Assembly: GCA_016712665.1 (NCBI GenBank)
Contig: JADJQP010000002.1
Span: 522,501 to 586,500, forward strand
Origin: Bacteroidota bacterium
GTDB lineage: Bacteria; Bacteroidota; Bacteroidia; Chitinophagales; Chitinophagaceae
DNA length: 64,000 bases
Reading direction: 5' to 3'
In this document: positions 39,677 through 48,274 of the stretch, one piece after another
Layout: each line of letters starts with the position of its first letter
Numbering within the stretch: the first letter of the stretch is position 1
The notes under the pieces: generated by a model
Seen by the model: the letters and a program-made list of their open reading frames with translations, nothing else
Database searches by the model: none
What the model was told of the DNA's origin: nothing
Position numbers and translations under genes: made by a program

Positions 39677-40735
39677 CTACTCAGCCTGTGCAGCCACCTT
39701 TATATCAATACTCAAATCACCTTGGGCATTGGTGGCGCCTGCAATATTTTTTGTTCGAATGTGTGGATTTGCGGGTACTGCACCCTCCTTATAAGGATCT
39801 GATGTGCCATAGATTCCCGGATCGGTACCATCCGTTCCGCCGTTATGAGCTACACATGTTGGAAGCATGTGATAATCTTCATTGTAGCTAAAAATAAAAC
39901 CAGTACCTCCGTTAAATACATCAGACGCTACAAAACCAAAAAAATTATTAAATTGAAGATTCGTCCCATTCGGAAAATAAGAAGCCTCCACTTCTCTAAA
40001 GAGATTATTATTAAAGATATTCCCTACTGAGTTATTGAAGAAAAACACACCACAGCCACCATTTGCAAAAGAGAGAATATTATTATCAAAAATACAACCG
40101 TTGACACTATTCAAAAAGTAAACATAACAAGCGCCACCGGAAATCAACATAATATTATTTTCAAATACTGAAGCTGAATGCGCATGCAATAAACCATTAA
40201 TAATATTCTTCTTGTAAAGGGTATTGATGCAATTGCCACCAAACACATTTCCCAAAATCACATTCTCTGAAATATAAATATTGGATGAATTAGTAGTTGC
40301 CTGTCCATCATGAGAAATATGCAAACTATTCATTTTACACCTGCTGATACCAAAATTATTCACCGTTTGATCTCCGACATTTGTGCCAAAAAAGACATTG
40401 CCTAAAATATTGCATCCTGAAATGCTTCCATTGTCGGCTCCAGAAAGGATACGAACATCTCCAGTCAAGATAGTTTGACCTGTGGCGGCAGTTGAATCAG
40501 GATAATGACCGGCTCCAAAAATTTGAACTCCTTTATTAATTGACAAGGAAGAAATGACATAAGATCCACCTGGGATATAGACGATATCTCCATTCTGCGC
40601 ATTCAATACGGCGGAATCTACCGTAGCGTAAAAACTAGTATTATTCCCGGATTGTACAGAAATTTTCTTCTGTGCATAGGGTTTGAATGAAAATACAATG
40701 CATAGGATACTGATAATAAAAATTGACTTTTTCAT
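39677..40735 (-). CDS. Secreted right-handed beta-helix protein, paralogue A
   Basis: A 352-residue exported protein (signal MKKSIFIISILCIVFSFKPYA) built of asparagine- and aromatic-rich coils typical of right-handed beta-helices (NNIMLIS, NNILSFANGG, NNLFREVE). The start of the mature protein contains YIPGGSYVISSLSINKGVQIFGAGHYPDS. Such proteins are usually polysaccharide lyases, hydrolases or adhesins; no catalytic residues are identifiable. It is a tandem paralogue of the gene at 40771, with 35 bp between. Confidence 0.8.
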   Translation of the reverse strand: MKKSIFIISILCIVFSFKPYAQKKISVQSGNNTSFYATVDSAVLNAQNGDIVYIPGGSYVISSLSINKGVQIFGAGHYPDSTAATGQTILTGDVRILSGADNGSISGCNILGNVFFGTNVGDQTVNNFGISRCKMNSLHISHDGQATTNSSNIYISENVILGNVFGGNCINTLYKKNIINGLLHAHSASVFENNIMLISGGACYVYFLNSVNGCIFDNNILSFANGGCGVFFFNNSVGNIFNNNLFREVEASYFPNGTNLQFNNFFGFVASDVFNGGTGFIFSYNEDYHMLPTCVAHNGGTDGTDPGIYGTSDPYKEGAVPANPHIRTKNIAGATNAQGDLSIDIKVAAQAE

Positions 40736-40770
40736 GTTTGCTTTATTTTTTTTGTATTAAGAAAATTGGA

Positions 40771-41784
40771 TTACTGATTTTGAGCTCCTACAGAAATATT
40801 CACATTAAGGTTCCCATTCATATCGGTAGTAGGCGCTATAGTACTGGTTCGGATATGAGGATTTGCCGGAACGGATGCCATTTTATATGGTACAATACCT
40901 CCGTAAATCCCAACTTGTGTATTATCTGTACCTTGGTATATGTTTGGGTTTTGCAAATGATAGTTGTCGGTGTAATAAAAATTGCTAAGGCCGGTATAAT
41001 TCAAAAAAATAGTAGCTGGAGGTACATTCACATGGTTTGCTGTAGCGGTATTGGTACCGAATGTAGGATCCATGGTAAATAAATTATTTTGAAAAAGATT
41101 ATTGCTTCCATTAATAATGCCACCTGCAGTTGGTTCCATAAAAATATTATTTCGAATCAAAGACCCATTCACATTATGTAGATTATAGGGTGTATACCAT
41201 TGGCCTCCCCAAGCACTATTAAAAATATTATTCTCAATTAATGCACCCTGAACAATATTCTGTACATATGCTACAATAAAATTATTTCGAATACTCAAAA
41301 AATCAGCTTGATTATTTGGATTCAATTGTCCGCGAACCACATTTTCAGAATATGTAATATGATTGGTTGTACTGTTCATGGTCGAACTATTGAAGGTGCA
41401 TCGATTGATGGTTACATAAGCAATGGGGCCACTATTAAAATTAATATCCCCATTCACTTCAAGACCTTGCACCAAACTACTATCTGATCCGGGATAAAAA
41501 CCAAACCCTCCAGTAAGATGGGTAATACCGGTTGCTTGCGTAGAGTCTGGGTAATGACCCGCTCCATAAACTATCAATTTTTTATCGATATTGCCGGCAT
41601 CCCAAAAACCTCCTGGTATATAAATGGTATCACCGGAGGCCGCAGCGGCTATTGCCTGCGGAAAGGCACTATTCCCATAAAAAAGGGAAGTGGTACCCAT
41701 GTGATGTAGTGCCACTTTCTTACTTTGCGCAACGGAAACAACACTTAATAAAAACAGTGTAAAAACGAAGAGAATCTTTTTCAT
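40771..41784 (-). CDS. Secreted right-handed beta-helix protein, paralogue B
   Basis: A 337-residue exported protein (signal MKKILFVFTLFLLSVVSVAQ) with the same layout as its neighbour: YIPGGFWDAGNIDKKLIVYGAGHYPDS, coils of the NNFIVAY, NNIFNSA, NNIFMEP type, and a C-terminal VPANPHIRTSTIAPTTDMNGNLNVNISVGAQNQ. The shared GAGHYPDST and PANPHIRT motifs show duplication with paralogue A. There is no type IX tail. Function unknown. Confidence 0.8.
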   Translation of the reverse strand: MKKILFVFTLFLLSVVSVAQSKKVALHHMGTTSLFYGNSAFPQAIAAAASGDTIYIPGGFWDAGNIDKKLIVYGAGHYPDSTQATGITHLTGGFGFYPGSDSSLVQGLEVNGDINFNSGPIAYVTINRCTFNSSTMNSTTNHITYSENVVRGQLNPNNQADFLSIRNNFIVAYVQNIVQGALIENNIFNSAWGGQWYTPYNLHNVNGSLIRNNIFMEPTAGGIINGSNNLFQNNLFTMDPTFGTNTATANHVNVPPATIFLNYTGLSNFYYTDNYHLQNPNIYQGTDNTQVGIYGGIVPYKMASVPANPHIRTSTIAPTTDMNGNLNVNISVGAQNQ

Positions 41785-41935
41785 TTTAAATATTTATTTA
41801 GACCGCAAAGCTAAATTGGCAATGCATTTCAGAGAATGACAACAATCATACATTGTTATGATATTCGTCATAGCACATCCTAGTATTGTGTTGTAACTTA
41901 GTGGTATTTTTTTTCAAATTTTAAAAACCAACATC

Positions 41936-42223
41936 ATGAGTATTATCATCAAAAAATTCTTCGCAGCAGAAGATACTTTCACAGGAAAAAATGCCCTTTT
42001 CGAGATTATTAGCGCCAATCAGATGCACCTATTACATCCGCTTACAAAGGAGTTACTCTACAAAATAGATATCGAACCTGAAGGGGCAATCATTTCTGCC
42101 TTTGATACCAAAAGGACGCCCCATGATGCAGGGCGCTGTATGCTGGAATGTTCGAGAGGATGTAAGGGTGATTTTGAATGTGTAGCAGGATGCGCTCTCA
42201 CTTGCGCTACTATAATCATTTAG
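41936..42223 (+). CDS. Small protein with twin CxxxCxxxC tail
   Basis: A 95-residue protein without signal peptide. The first 65 residues are mixed and soluble (LLHPLTKELLYKIDIEPEGA), and the C-terminal 28 carry six Cys at 68, 72, 76, 82, 86 and 90: two CxxxCxxxC blocks five residues apart, then a hydrophobic end ATIII. On helices the Cys of each block would fall on one face, which suits a disulfide-linked helical hairpin, a metal-binding cluster or a modified peptide. It is convergent with the transglutaminase gene (4-bp gap). I do not recognise a family; a precursor peptide is one possibility. Confidence 0.7.
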   Translation: MSIIIKKFFAAEDTFTGKNALFEIISANQMHLLHPLTKELLYKIDIEPEGAIISAFDTKRTPHDAGRCMLECSRGCKGDFECVAGCALTCATIII

Positions 42224-42227
42224 CGAA

Positions 42228-43157
42228 CTATTGCTGAGACTGCGCAAACTGTTGTTCTCGTTGACGGTCGCTCACAAAATCGACATCGGCTTCACCCTGC
42301 ATATTCAATCCATCTTCGTAAGAAACCGTAACTCCTACATGTAGATGATGCTCGGCACCGCCACGATAGGTTCCCTTTACCGGGGAGCAATCATTAAAAT
42401 GTCTTCCTACTGCTAAGCGAACATGCGTATCATTTACAATGCAATTATTGGTTGGATCAACGCCTATCCATCCATTTTCGGGAATATATACTTCCACCCA
42501 GGCATGTGTGGCTCCTTCGCCACGCATGCCGTTTTGATGAGGGCAAATATAGCCACTCACATAACGTGCAGGAATACCGGCCATGCGTAGAAAAGCCAAA
42601 AGCATATGAGCAAAATCCTGGCAAACCCCTGATTTGTGTTGCCAAATTTCTTCCAGGGTACTGTCTACGGTAGTAATACCTTTAACATAAGCGAACTCTT
42701 CATAAATGAACTTTGTAAAACGTTTGGTCATTTCCAATGGGGTACGGGTAGTATCCATTTGCTGCTGAAATAACTCCCTTACATCGGCCCTACTTCCGAA
42801 TAAATCTGTTTGTAAAAATTCATTGAATCGAAAGGCCATATCAGCATTCAATAATTGCGACCATTGTTCCAAGGCAGCTAAATGATCAATGGGATCCGGA
42901 CGTCTATGTGTTTGAACTTCCAGCGAAGAATCGATGGTTAAGGTGAGATGTGGCTCCACGAGTGTAAACGTTCCAACATCATTTCCATAGTAGTCTTTAT
43001 GCAAGGAAATTTGTGGATTGGCCGTTACCTTCAATTCATGAAATAGCACTTCCTGAAAGGCATCTTGTAAGGGATACAACAATATTCTATTCGCACTATA
43101 CTGTGCATATTGCTGATATTGATATTGTGTGATATGTTGAATAAAAAATTTGGGCAT
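42228..43157 (-). CDS. Transglutaminase-like family protein
   Basis: A 309-residue cytoplasmic protein with an N-terminal bacterial transglutaminase-like domain (about 1-85) and a core (about 140-260) carrying the catalytic triad: Cys in KSGVCQDFAHMLLAF, His in GATHAWVEVYIP and Asp in GWIGVDPTNN. It is the last gene in a three-gene cassette with alpha-E (5 bp gap) and ATP-grasp genes. Such cassettes (COG1305, COG2307, COG2308) are proposed to make or cleave amide-linked peptide products; the substrate is unknown. Confidence 0.88.
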   Translation of the reverse strand: MPKFFIQHITQYQYQQYAQYSANRILLYPLQDAFQEVLFHELKVTANPQISLHKDYYGNDVGTFTLVEPHLTLTIDSSLEVQTHRRPDPIDHLAALEQWSQLLNADMAFRFNEFLQTDLFGSRADVRELFQQQMDTTRTPLEMTKRFTKFIYEEFAYVKGITTVDSTLEEIWQHKSGVCQDFAHMLLAFLRMAGIPARYVSGYICPHQNGMRGEGATHAWVEVYIPENGWIGVDPTNNCIVNDTHVRLAVGRHFNDCSPVKGTYRGGAEHHLHVGVTVSYEDGLNMQGEADVDFVSDRQREQQFAQSQQ

Positions 43158-43162
43158 AGGGC

Positions 43163-44104
43163 TTATTGCTGGGCAAAATAGTAGGTATTGAACGCATTGG
43201 TAATTCCAATTAAATCATTTCTAATTTCATCAAGGTAATGATTCAGTCCTTGCGAAGATATACTTTCAAGGTTGCTATATTCAATTTTACTTTTCAACTT
43301 CCCAATTAAAAAATGAACTTTATTAAAATTATTGAGATTTCGGTCGCTTCGAAGGTTTTTAAAATAATGAAACACCTCTTCTACCGAATATAAAATAGAT
43401 CGCGGAAAATCATTATTCAATACCATCTGCTGCAATACATTTTCTCCGTTTAATCCGCTCTGATAGGTTTTAACGTACAATTCATAACCCGAGGCCGACA
43501 TCAATAAATATTTCCAATAGGGCGTATCAGCCGGTGTATTGATATCATACGACAAGTCACTAAATTTTACATTTAACAAATCGACGGTTTGCAAAGCACG
43601 CTCAATACTCTTTCCAATATTCATAAACCACCATCCTTGCTCGCGTGGCATGGTAATATCGGCCGTGCCGTAAAATAGCAAATCTTGCTTCATTAGCTCA
43701 TCAAGTACTTGTAAAACCTCATCTTTCTCAATAAGAGAATGCATTCGGTCTTGCCGCACCAAATGATAAAAATCATTGATACATCCCCATACCTCTAAAG
43801 TAATATGATCTTGAACGCCTCTCGCATTTTCGCGAGATCGCGTAATTATATTGACCAGAGAATTCTCATTGATGCGATCGACAATCATATATTTCATAAC
43901 CGCCCTTCTATCAAACTCGAGATTTTTAATTTCATCTTCATTTAAAAAAGTAAATAATTTCAGAATCGGTCGCCATGTAAAAACCGCACCACTACTTTTA
44001 TCTAAGGATGCAGTATAATTAACTTTAAGCATACGCATGATGCCATCGGTACGTTCAATGTATCGCGACATCCAAAACATAGAATCAGCAATTCGTGCTA
44101 GCAT
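43163..44104 (-). CDS. Alpha-E domain protein
   Basis: A 313-residue alpha-helical protein beginning MLARIADSMFWMSRYIERTDG, the standard opening of alpha-E (DUF403/COG2307) proteins. Charged and aromatic conserved positions are present (LEVWGCINDFYHLV, REQGWWFMNIGKSIERALQT). Function unknown, but it always accompanies the ATP-grasp and transglutaminase partners. It is 39 bp after the ATP-grasp gene and 5 bp before the transglutaminase. Confidence 0.9.
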   Translation of the reverse strand: MLARIADSMFWMSRYIERTDGIMRMLKVNYTASLDKSSGAVFTWRPILKLFTFLNEDEIKNLEFDRRAVMKYMIVDRINENSLVNIITRSRENARGVQDHITLEVWGCINDFYHLVRQDRMHSLIEKDEVLQVLDELMKQDLLFYGTADITMPREQGWWFMNIGKSIERALQTVDLLNVKFSDLSYDINTPADTPYWKYLLMSASGYELYVKTYQSGLNGENVLQQMVLNNDFPRSILYSVEEVFHYFKNLRSDRNLNNFNKVHFLIGKLKSKIEYSNLESISSQGLNHYLDEIRNDLIGITNAFNTYYFAQQ

Positions 44105-44143
44105 AGTATTTTCAAATTAATTAGTAATAAATTAGTTCATGCT

Positions 44144-45589
44144 TTAGTACTTCTCCAACACCCAAGTATCTTTGCTTCCACCGCCTTGAGAAGAATTCAC
44201 TACAAGGGAACCTTCGCGCAAGGCCACTCTAGTAAGCCCGCCCGGTACTAGTTCAATACCATCCGGACCAAATAGTGCATAAGGCCTGAGGTCAACACGA
44301 CGTGGTTGCAATTTACCCTCAATATAACAGGGGGCACTAGATAGATTAATGGTGGGTTGCGCAATAAAATTTCTCGGCTCTTTGAGTATCTCTCTTTTGT
44401 AAGCATCTATTTCTTCTTCAGAGGCAGCATGCCCCATTAACATTCCATAGCCTCCAGACTCATTGGTTTTTTTCACAACCATTTTATGAATATTGTTGAG
44501 TACAAACTCTCGCTCATCGTCTTTGCTCAATTGGTAAGTAGGTACATTTTTCAAAATTGGTTCTTCATTGAGGTAGTAGCGAATCATATCCGGTACATAA
44601 TTGTAAACGGCCTTATCATCTGCTGCACCATTGCCCACTGCATTCACAATAGCCACATTTCCTTTTCGGTAGGCACTCATAAGTCCGGGCACTCCCAACA
44701 TGCTATCTTGTCGAAAAACCAAGGGATCTAAAAATTCATCATCTACCCGTCTGTAAATCACATCTACCTGTTTGAGTCCTGTAGTGGTTTTCATATATAC
44801 ACATTGATTATTCACAATCAAATCTCTTCCTTCCACCAATTCAATTCCCATGAAGCAGGCCAAAAAGGTATGTTCGAAATAGGCGCTATTAAAAATACCG
44901 GGTGTTAATAGCACAATGGTGGGATTGATGGTTTGTCGGGATGATAAGGACACTAAGTTTTTATGCAAAATCGTTGGATAATCTGTAACACTACGCACCT
45001 GATTTTGGGTAAGTAATTCAGGAAAAATGCGTTTGGTGATTTCCCTATTTTCAATCATATAGCTAACACCAGATGGGGTACGCAAATTATCTTCAAGAAT
45101 ATAAAACGATCCATCACTATCTCTAATTAAATCGATGCCGGCAATATGTACATAAATATCATGCGGCACTTTTAGCCCTACCATTTCACGTAAGAAATGA
45201 GGACAAGAATAAATCAAATCAGAGGGCACTATCCCACTACGGAGCGCTTCCTGCTTATGATAAATATCCTTCAAGAAAAGATTGAGTGCAGTCAGTCGCT
45301 GCTTGATACCGGCCTCAACTATTTTCCATTCAGAAGCTGTAATTATGCGGGGTATTACATCAAAGGGAAATATCTTTTCGATACCTTCATTACTTGAATA
45401 CACGGTAAAGGTAATGCCTTGACTCATAAATAGTTTACGAGCCAATTCCTCTTTGTTCTGTAATTCCTCATGCGGTACAGCTGATAAATACTGAAACAAT
45501 TGCTTATAGTGTTCTCTCACCTCATGGTTTGCGTACATTTCATCCCAAATGTCGTTCGGTAAAATATAGTGTTCGAAAAGATTTTCCAT
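44144..45589 (-). CDS. Circularly permuted type 2 ATP-grasp protein
   Basis: A 481-residue protein of the COG2308 family. Segments such as LTALNLFLKDIYH, AGIDLIRDSDGSFYILEDNLRTPSG (ATP-grasp metal-binding), VVKKTNESGGYGMLMG and DLRPYALFG are typical. The enzyme should form amide (peptide-like) bonds with ATP; this is known only by family proposal. It is the first gene of the cassette. Confidence 0.92.
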   Translation of the reverse strand: MENLFEHYILPNDIWDEMYANHEVREHYKQLFQYLSAVPHEELQNKEELARKLFMSQGITFTVYSSNEGIEKIFPFDVIPRIITASEWKIVEAGIKQRLTALNLFLKDIYHKQEALRSGIVPSDLIYSCPHFLREMVGLKVPHDIYVHIAGIDLIRDSDGSFYILEDNLRTPSGVSYMIENREITKRIFPELLTQNQVRSVTDYPTILHKNLVSLSSRQTINPTIVLLTPGIFNSAYFEHTFLACFMGIELVEGRDLIVNNQCVYMKTTTGLKQVDVIYRRVDDEFLDPLVFRQDSMLGVPGLMSAYRKGNVAIVNAVGNGAADDKAVYNYVPDMIRYYLNEEPILKNVPTYQLSKDDEREFVLNNIHKMVVKKTNESGGYGMLMGHAASEEEIDAYKREILKEPRNFIAQPTINLSSAPCYIEGKLQPRRVDLRPYALFGPDGIELVPGGLTRVALREGSLVVNSSQGGGSKDTWVLEKY

Positions 45590-46015
45590 AGGATAAACAA
45601 TTTATTCAATACACTAATGTATAAAAATTGCTTCAGTTTTAGCACGAGGGACAAAAAATATTTAGAAGATTTCTGATTTAACATAGAACAAATCGTGATG
45701 GCCGATGCATGTAAATAGCTATACATTTTCATCAACCTAATCTTGACCGAACGCTACCATTCATGTGCTGTTTTGCATAGGAAGCAGTATAAAATAAAAA
45801 GCAAAACAACTCATACTCTCACATACTGTCATGCACGCTCTGTATGGATACGAATGAATGAGAGGAGACTTTTAAAACAAAAGGGAGAATGACCCCCAAA
45901 ATCAAAGGAAAAAGTCGGTGTGAAACTACGCTCGTTCCACATATATTCACTCGTCTATTACAAAACGGATGAAAACGATATCGAACCCGAAAAGTAAAAA
46001 ATAAATCCATGTACT
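45590..46015. other. Gene-free stretch at the far end of the tmRNA-linked array
   Basis: I see no gene in 426 bp. The last 50 bp (from about 45969) match the tail that follows the four-helix-bundle gene at 47323 (GATATCGAACC, then AAATAAATCCATGTACTTTA), so the array ends here. The rest is unremarkable and AT-rich. Confidence 0.6.
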
Positions 46016-46369
46016 TTATGGGTTGCTTACATTAGAAATCATTTTATAACGCATTCTTGAAAGTTCGTATGCTTTTTTTATTACGTTTTCACTTTGAAAC
46101 TTTGCTATTTAATTCTGGTTATATAGAAGATCAATTATGGCAACACATTCAAAAACTGATGCTCATGAAATTACATAAAAACGTCTTCTCTCAGGTCATG
46201 AGAATTTTCCATAGCCATCAGCAATATTTAATACTACACTCATAGATGCACGACCTAACTGGTCTTTTACATAATCAGCAGGCTTTATTGCATCGATAAT
46301 CTTTAGGCTTTCCAAGTGAAATTCTTTTGCTTTTATATAAACCTCCAGGTTTCTAAAATCAAATGACAT
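46016..46369 (-). pseudogene. Decayed four-helix-bundle (23S-IVS-type) gene
   Basis: Reading from ATG at 46369 gives MSFDFRNLEVYIKAKEFHLE and then KDQLGRASMSVVLNIADG, the same pattern as the intact copies. The frame meets TGA after GYGKFS and two more stops, but the remaining codons still read ASVFECVAIIDL and end YKMISNVSNP as in the copy at 47323. Three nonsense positions and a partially divergent centre show decay, not a single sequencing slip. Confidence 0.85.
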
Positions 46370-46386
46370 GAATAAATTGTTTTAGT

Positions 46387-46522
46387 GATGGTATAGAGCG
46401 AGAAACAGAGCGAGAGCGAAGTACATAATCAAAGCAAGAATAAGTTCGAGAGCTACCCTCTCTTCTCTAATTCTCGCTCTGATTATGTGGAGGTGATGAG
46501 AACTATATCGAACCCTGAAGTG
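46387..46522. repeat. Array unit: hairpin and tmRNA-tail-like segment
   Basis: Between the pseudogene and the next gene a GAGCGAG-rich inverted repeat (AGAGCGAGAA region and TTCTCGCTCT, with ACATAATCA/TGATTATGT) is followed on the minus-strand 5' side by the segment TGGAGGTGATGAGAACTATA and CGAACCCTGAAGTG. The last part corresponds to the TTCGA-to-CTCCACCA tail seen at the other unit borders. Confidence 0.65.
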
Positions 46523-46559
46523 GCAGAATATGCTTGTCAACTTCAGGAACTTCTAAAAT

Positions 46560-47210
46560 CTATTCTTTCACATCAAGATAAAAAACAGTATCAATAAAGA
46601 AGTAAACGCCATTCTGCTTTATTACATTTTCATCATGTATATCTTCTAAACGAATACCAATTTCTTGATTATAATAATCTATATTTTTTATCTTAATGAA
46701 CCCATTCGTATTAAGAATTGTTTCAACTTCTTCTAAATCTACATCTTGGTTAGATACAACGAAATTTTGCTTAACAATTGCGAATAACTCATCAATTAGG
46801 GAAAATCCAAGTAATTCATAGCTAGTTTCAGGAAATAGCAAATTGTGAATACAAATACTATTTAAGAAATCCAACCAAGTATTATAATAAACACCATCAT
46901 TTATTTTAATTACATGAGTACCATCCAGAGAAAGAAACACTTTGGCTTCACCGCCTTCAGTTAGATAAAATTCAGAATCAATAAAATCTTCCCTAATTAA
47001 TTCATTTTTAGAGGCAAAAGATATTAGAGCTAACTTCTGCTCTTCTTTAATTCTTTGTTGATGCTCGAAGTTTTTCTCAATTTTTGTATTTGTTGCAAAG
47101 CTTGTGCAAAGGAAATTACGGGTTGCGTGGAGAGTACTTTTCGATTCAGTATTGCAAGCTCCTGAAATGATATTTTGTAACTGTTGTTTTGAGTACTCAT
47201 CTAAATACAT
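46560..47210 (-). CDS. Kinase-like protein (polyvalent-protein-kinase type)
   Basis: A 216-residue cytoplasmic protein. The C-terminal half resembles a small kinase: YLTEGGEAKVF (glycine loop-like), THVIKI (Lys of strand 3), then LEDIHDENVIKQNGVYFFIDTVF, which matches HxDN catalytic-loop and DxG-like metal sites. The family resembles putative polyvalent protein kinases found in mobile elements and near toxin systems. The N-terminal 70 residues are charged and helical. It lies inside the tmRNA-linked array, between two unit borders, and seems to be cargo of one unit. Function not established. Confidence 0.6.
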   Translation of the reverse strand: MYLDEYSKQQLQNIISGACNTESKSTLHATRNFLCTSFATNTKIEKNFEHQQRIKEEQKLALISFASKNELIREDFIDSEFYLTEGGEAKVFLSLDGTHVIKINDGVYYNTWLDFLNSICIHNLLFPETSYELLGFSLIDELFAIVKQNFVVSNQDVDLEEVETILNTNGFIKIKNIDYYNQEIGIRLEDIHDENVIKQNGVYFFIDTVFYLDVKE

Positions 47211-47273
47211 TTAGACACAAATGTACAAATTCTATCAAAAGTAAGCAAATCTGAAGATTTTTGTAAGGAAGGA

Positions 47274-47325
47274 AAATGAAAACGATATCGAACCCCGAAA
47301 GTGAAAAATAAATCCATGTACTTTA
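47274..47325. repeat. Array unit tail
   Basis: Nearly identical to the segment at 45969-46018: AACGATATCGAACCCCGAAA and AATAAATCCATGTACTTTA. It contains TTCGATAT on the minus strand, similar to a T-loop, and follows the stop of the four-helix-bundle gene. Confidence 0.75.
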
Positions 47326-47673
47326 TGGGTTGCTTACATTAGAAATCATTTTGTAAAGCGTTCTTGAAAGTTCGTCTGCTAGCTTTAAATTTTCTAAATA
47401 TTTTTCCTCATCTAGATCTTTGCTTTGATGCATGATATCCAAAATAGCAACACATTCAAATACAGAACCCCGAGAAGTTGTAAAATAGTTTTTTCTATCA
47501 GCCTTACTAGATTTTGCACAACCTTCTTCAATATTTAATACAATGCTGTAAGAGGCTCGACCTAATTGGTCGTTTATATATTTCGCTAATTTTTGTTTGC
47601 CTAAAATCATTTTACAATTCAAATGAAAAAGAACAGCTTTTTTATATACTTCTAAACTTTGAAATTCAAACAT
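47323..47673 (-). CDS. Four-helix-bundle (23S rRNA IVS-type) protein
   Basis: A 116-residue protein of the 23S-rRNA-intervening-sequence family (S23/TIGR02436 type): MFEFQSLEVYKKAVLFHLNC, NDQLGRASYSIVLNIEEG, YFTTSRGSVFECVAILDIM, DELSRTLYKMISN. It is small, basic and helical, as usual. These proteins are normally encoded within IVS elements in 23S rRNA genes or beside tRNAs; their role is unclear. Here it is in a tandem array behind tmRNA with close copies on both sides. Confidence 0.9.
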   Translation of the reverse strand: MFEFQSLEVYKKAVLFHLNCKMILGKQKLAKYINDQLGRASYSIVLNIEEGCAKSSKADRKNYFTTSRGSVFECVAILDIMHQSKDLDEEKYLENLKLADELSRTLYKMISNVSNP

Positions 47674-47706
47674 TGTTCATAATTTTTTAGTAGAAGTAAG
47701 TGGAGC

Positions 47707-47771
47707 AGTATGAGAATGAGTGTTTTACTGCTACTCATTCTCATTCTCCTACTCTTTCTGTCTTGGTGGAG
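47707..47771. repeat. Array unit hairpin and 32-bp direct repeat copy 1
   Basis: A hairpin with arms GAATGAGT and ACTCATTC (47707-47747) leads into a 32-bp segment (47740-47771) that is identical to 48243-48274. The shared segment includes the last bases of the tmRNA gene (TGGTGGAG on this strand). Confidence 0.85.
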
Positions 47772-47821
47772 GTGATGATGGCTATATCGGACTTAGAAAA
47801 TAAAAAACGAATCTCTTCACT

Positions 47822-48172
47822 TTATGGCTTACTTAAATTAGCTATCATTTTATATAGCATTCTTGATAGTTCGTCTGCCAGTTTTAGATTCAATTCATAA
47901 GTCTCATGATTGATTCCTTCATCATCATGCAACACATCTAAAATTGCAACACATTCAAAGATTGAAGCTCGTGCAATAGTGAAATAATTTTTTCTGTCGT
48001 TAGGAAAAGCTTTACCGGAGCCTTCTGCAATATTTAATACAATACTAAAGGAAGCTCGTCCTAATTGATCATTCACATATCTTTCTTGTTTCTGCTTACC
48101 AAGCATTAGTTTACAATTTCGATGAAATAATTTGGCTTTTTTATAAACTTCCAGTTTCTGAAAATCAAACAT
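47822..48172 (-). CDS. Four-helix-bundle (23S rRNA IVS-type) protein, tmRNA-proximal copy
   Basis: A 116-residue protein; I use ATG 48172, which gives the family start MFDFQKLEVYKKAKLFHRNC. It shares all key segments with the copy at 47323 (VNDQLGRASFSIVLNIAEG, NYFTIARASIFECVAILDVL, LADELSRMLYKMIANLS), about 65-70 percent alike by eye. An upstream start would read through the hairpin in front of the gene and is unlikely. It is the first unit after tmRNA and begins about 95 bp after the tmRNA 3' end. Confidence 0.9.
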   Translation of the reverse strand: MFDFQKLEVYKKAKLFHRNCKLMLGKQKQERYVNDQLGRASFSIVLNIAEGSGKAFPNDRKNYFTIARASIFECVAILDVLHDDEGINHETYELNLKLADELSRMLYKMIANLSKP

Positions 48173-48191
48173 AATAATTAAAGTTAAGTTC

Positions 48192-48264
48192 AGAATGAGA
48201 ATGAGTAGGAGAATGAAAATGAGTTTTTTACTCATTCTCGCTCTCATTCTCCTACTCTTTCTGT
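48192..48264. terminator. Long hairpin immediately after tmRNA
   Basis: On the minus strand the tmRNA 3' end is followed by a GAGTAGGAGAATGAGA-type arm and, after a run of A/T, the complementary arm (ending ATTCTCCTACTCATTC). It may act as tmRNA terminator or processing stem, and it also forms the left end of the first array unit. Confidence 0.6.
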
Positions 48265-48274
48265 CTTGGTGGAG
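48243..48274. repeat. 32-bp direct repeat copy 2, spanning the tmRNA 3' end
   Basis: Identical to 47740-47771 across 32 bp. It starts in the hairpin arm and runs eight bases into the tmRNA acceptor end, so duplication or insertion used the tmRNA 3' terminus as boundary. Confidence 0.88.

Noticed and set aside
42228..45589. A complete peptide natural-product cluster
   Set aside because: There is no transporter, radical SAM enzyme or leader peptidase next to the cassette, so only the weaker hypothesis is kept.
45819..46010. Minus-strand 63-codon frame beyond the array
   Set aside because: Its sequence comes from the array tail and shows no domain or ribosome-binding site.
47761..47800. A second tmRNA or tRNA gene in the array
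   Set aside because: Only the TTCGA-like segment and CTCCACCA-like end are present; no complementary acceptor or anticodon stem can be formed.
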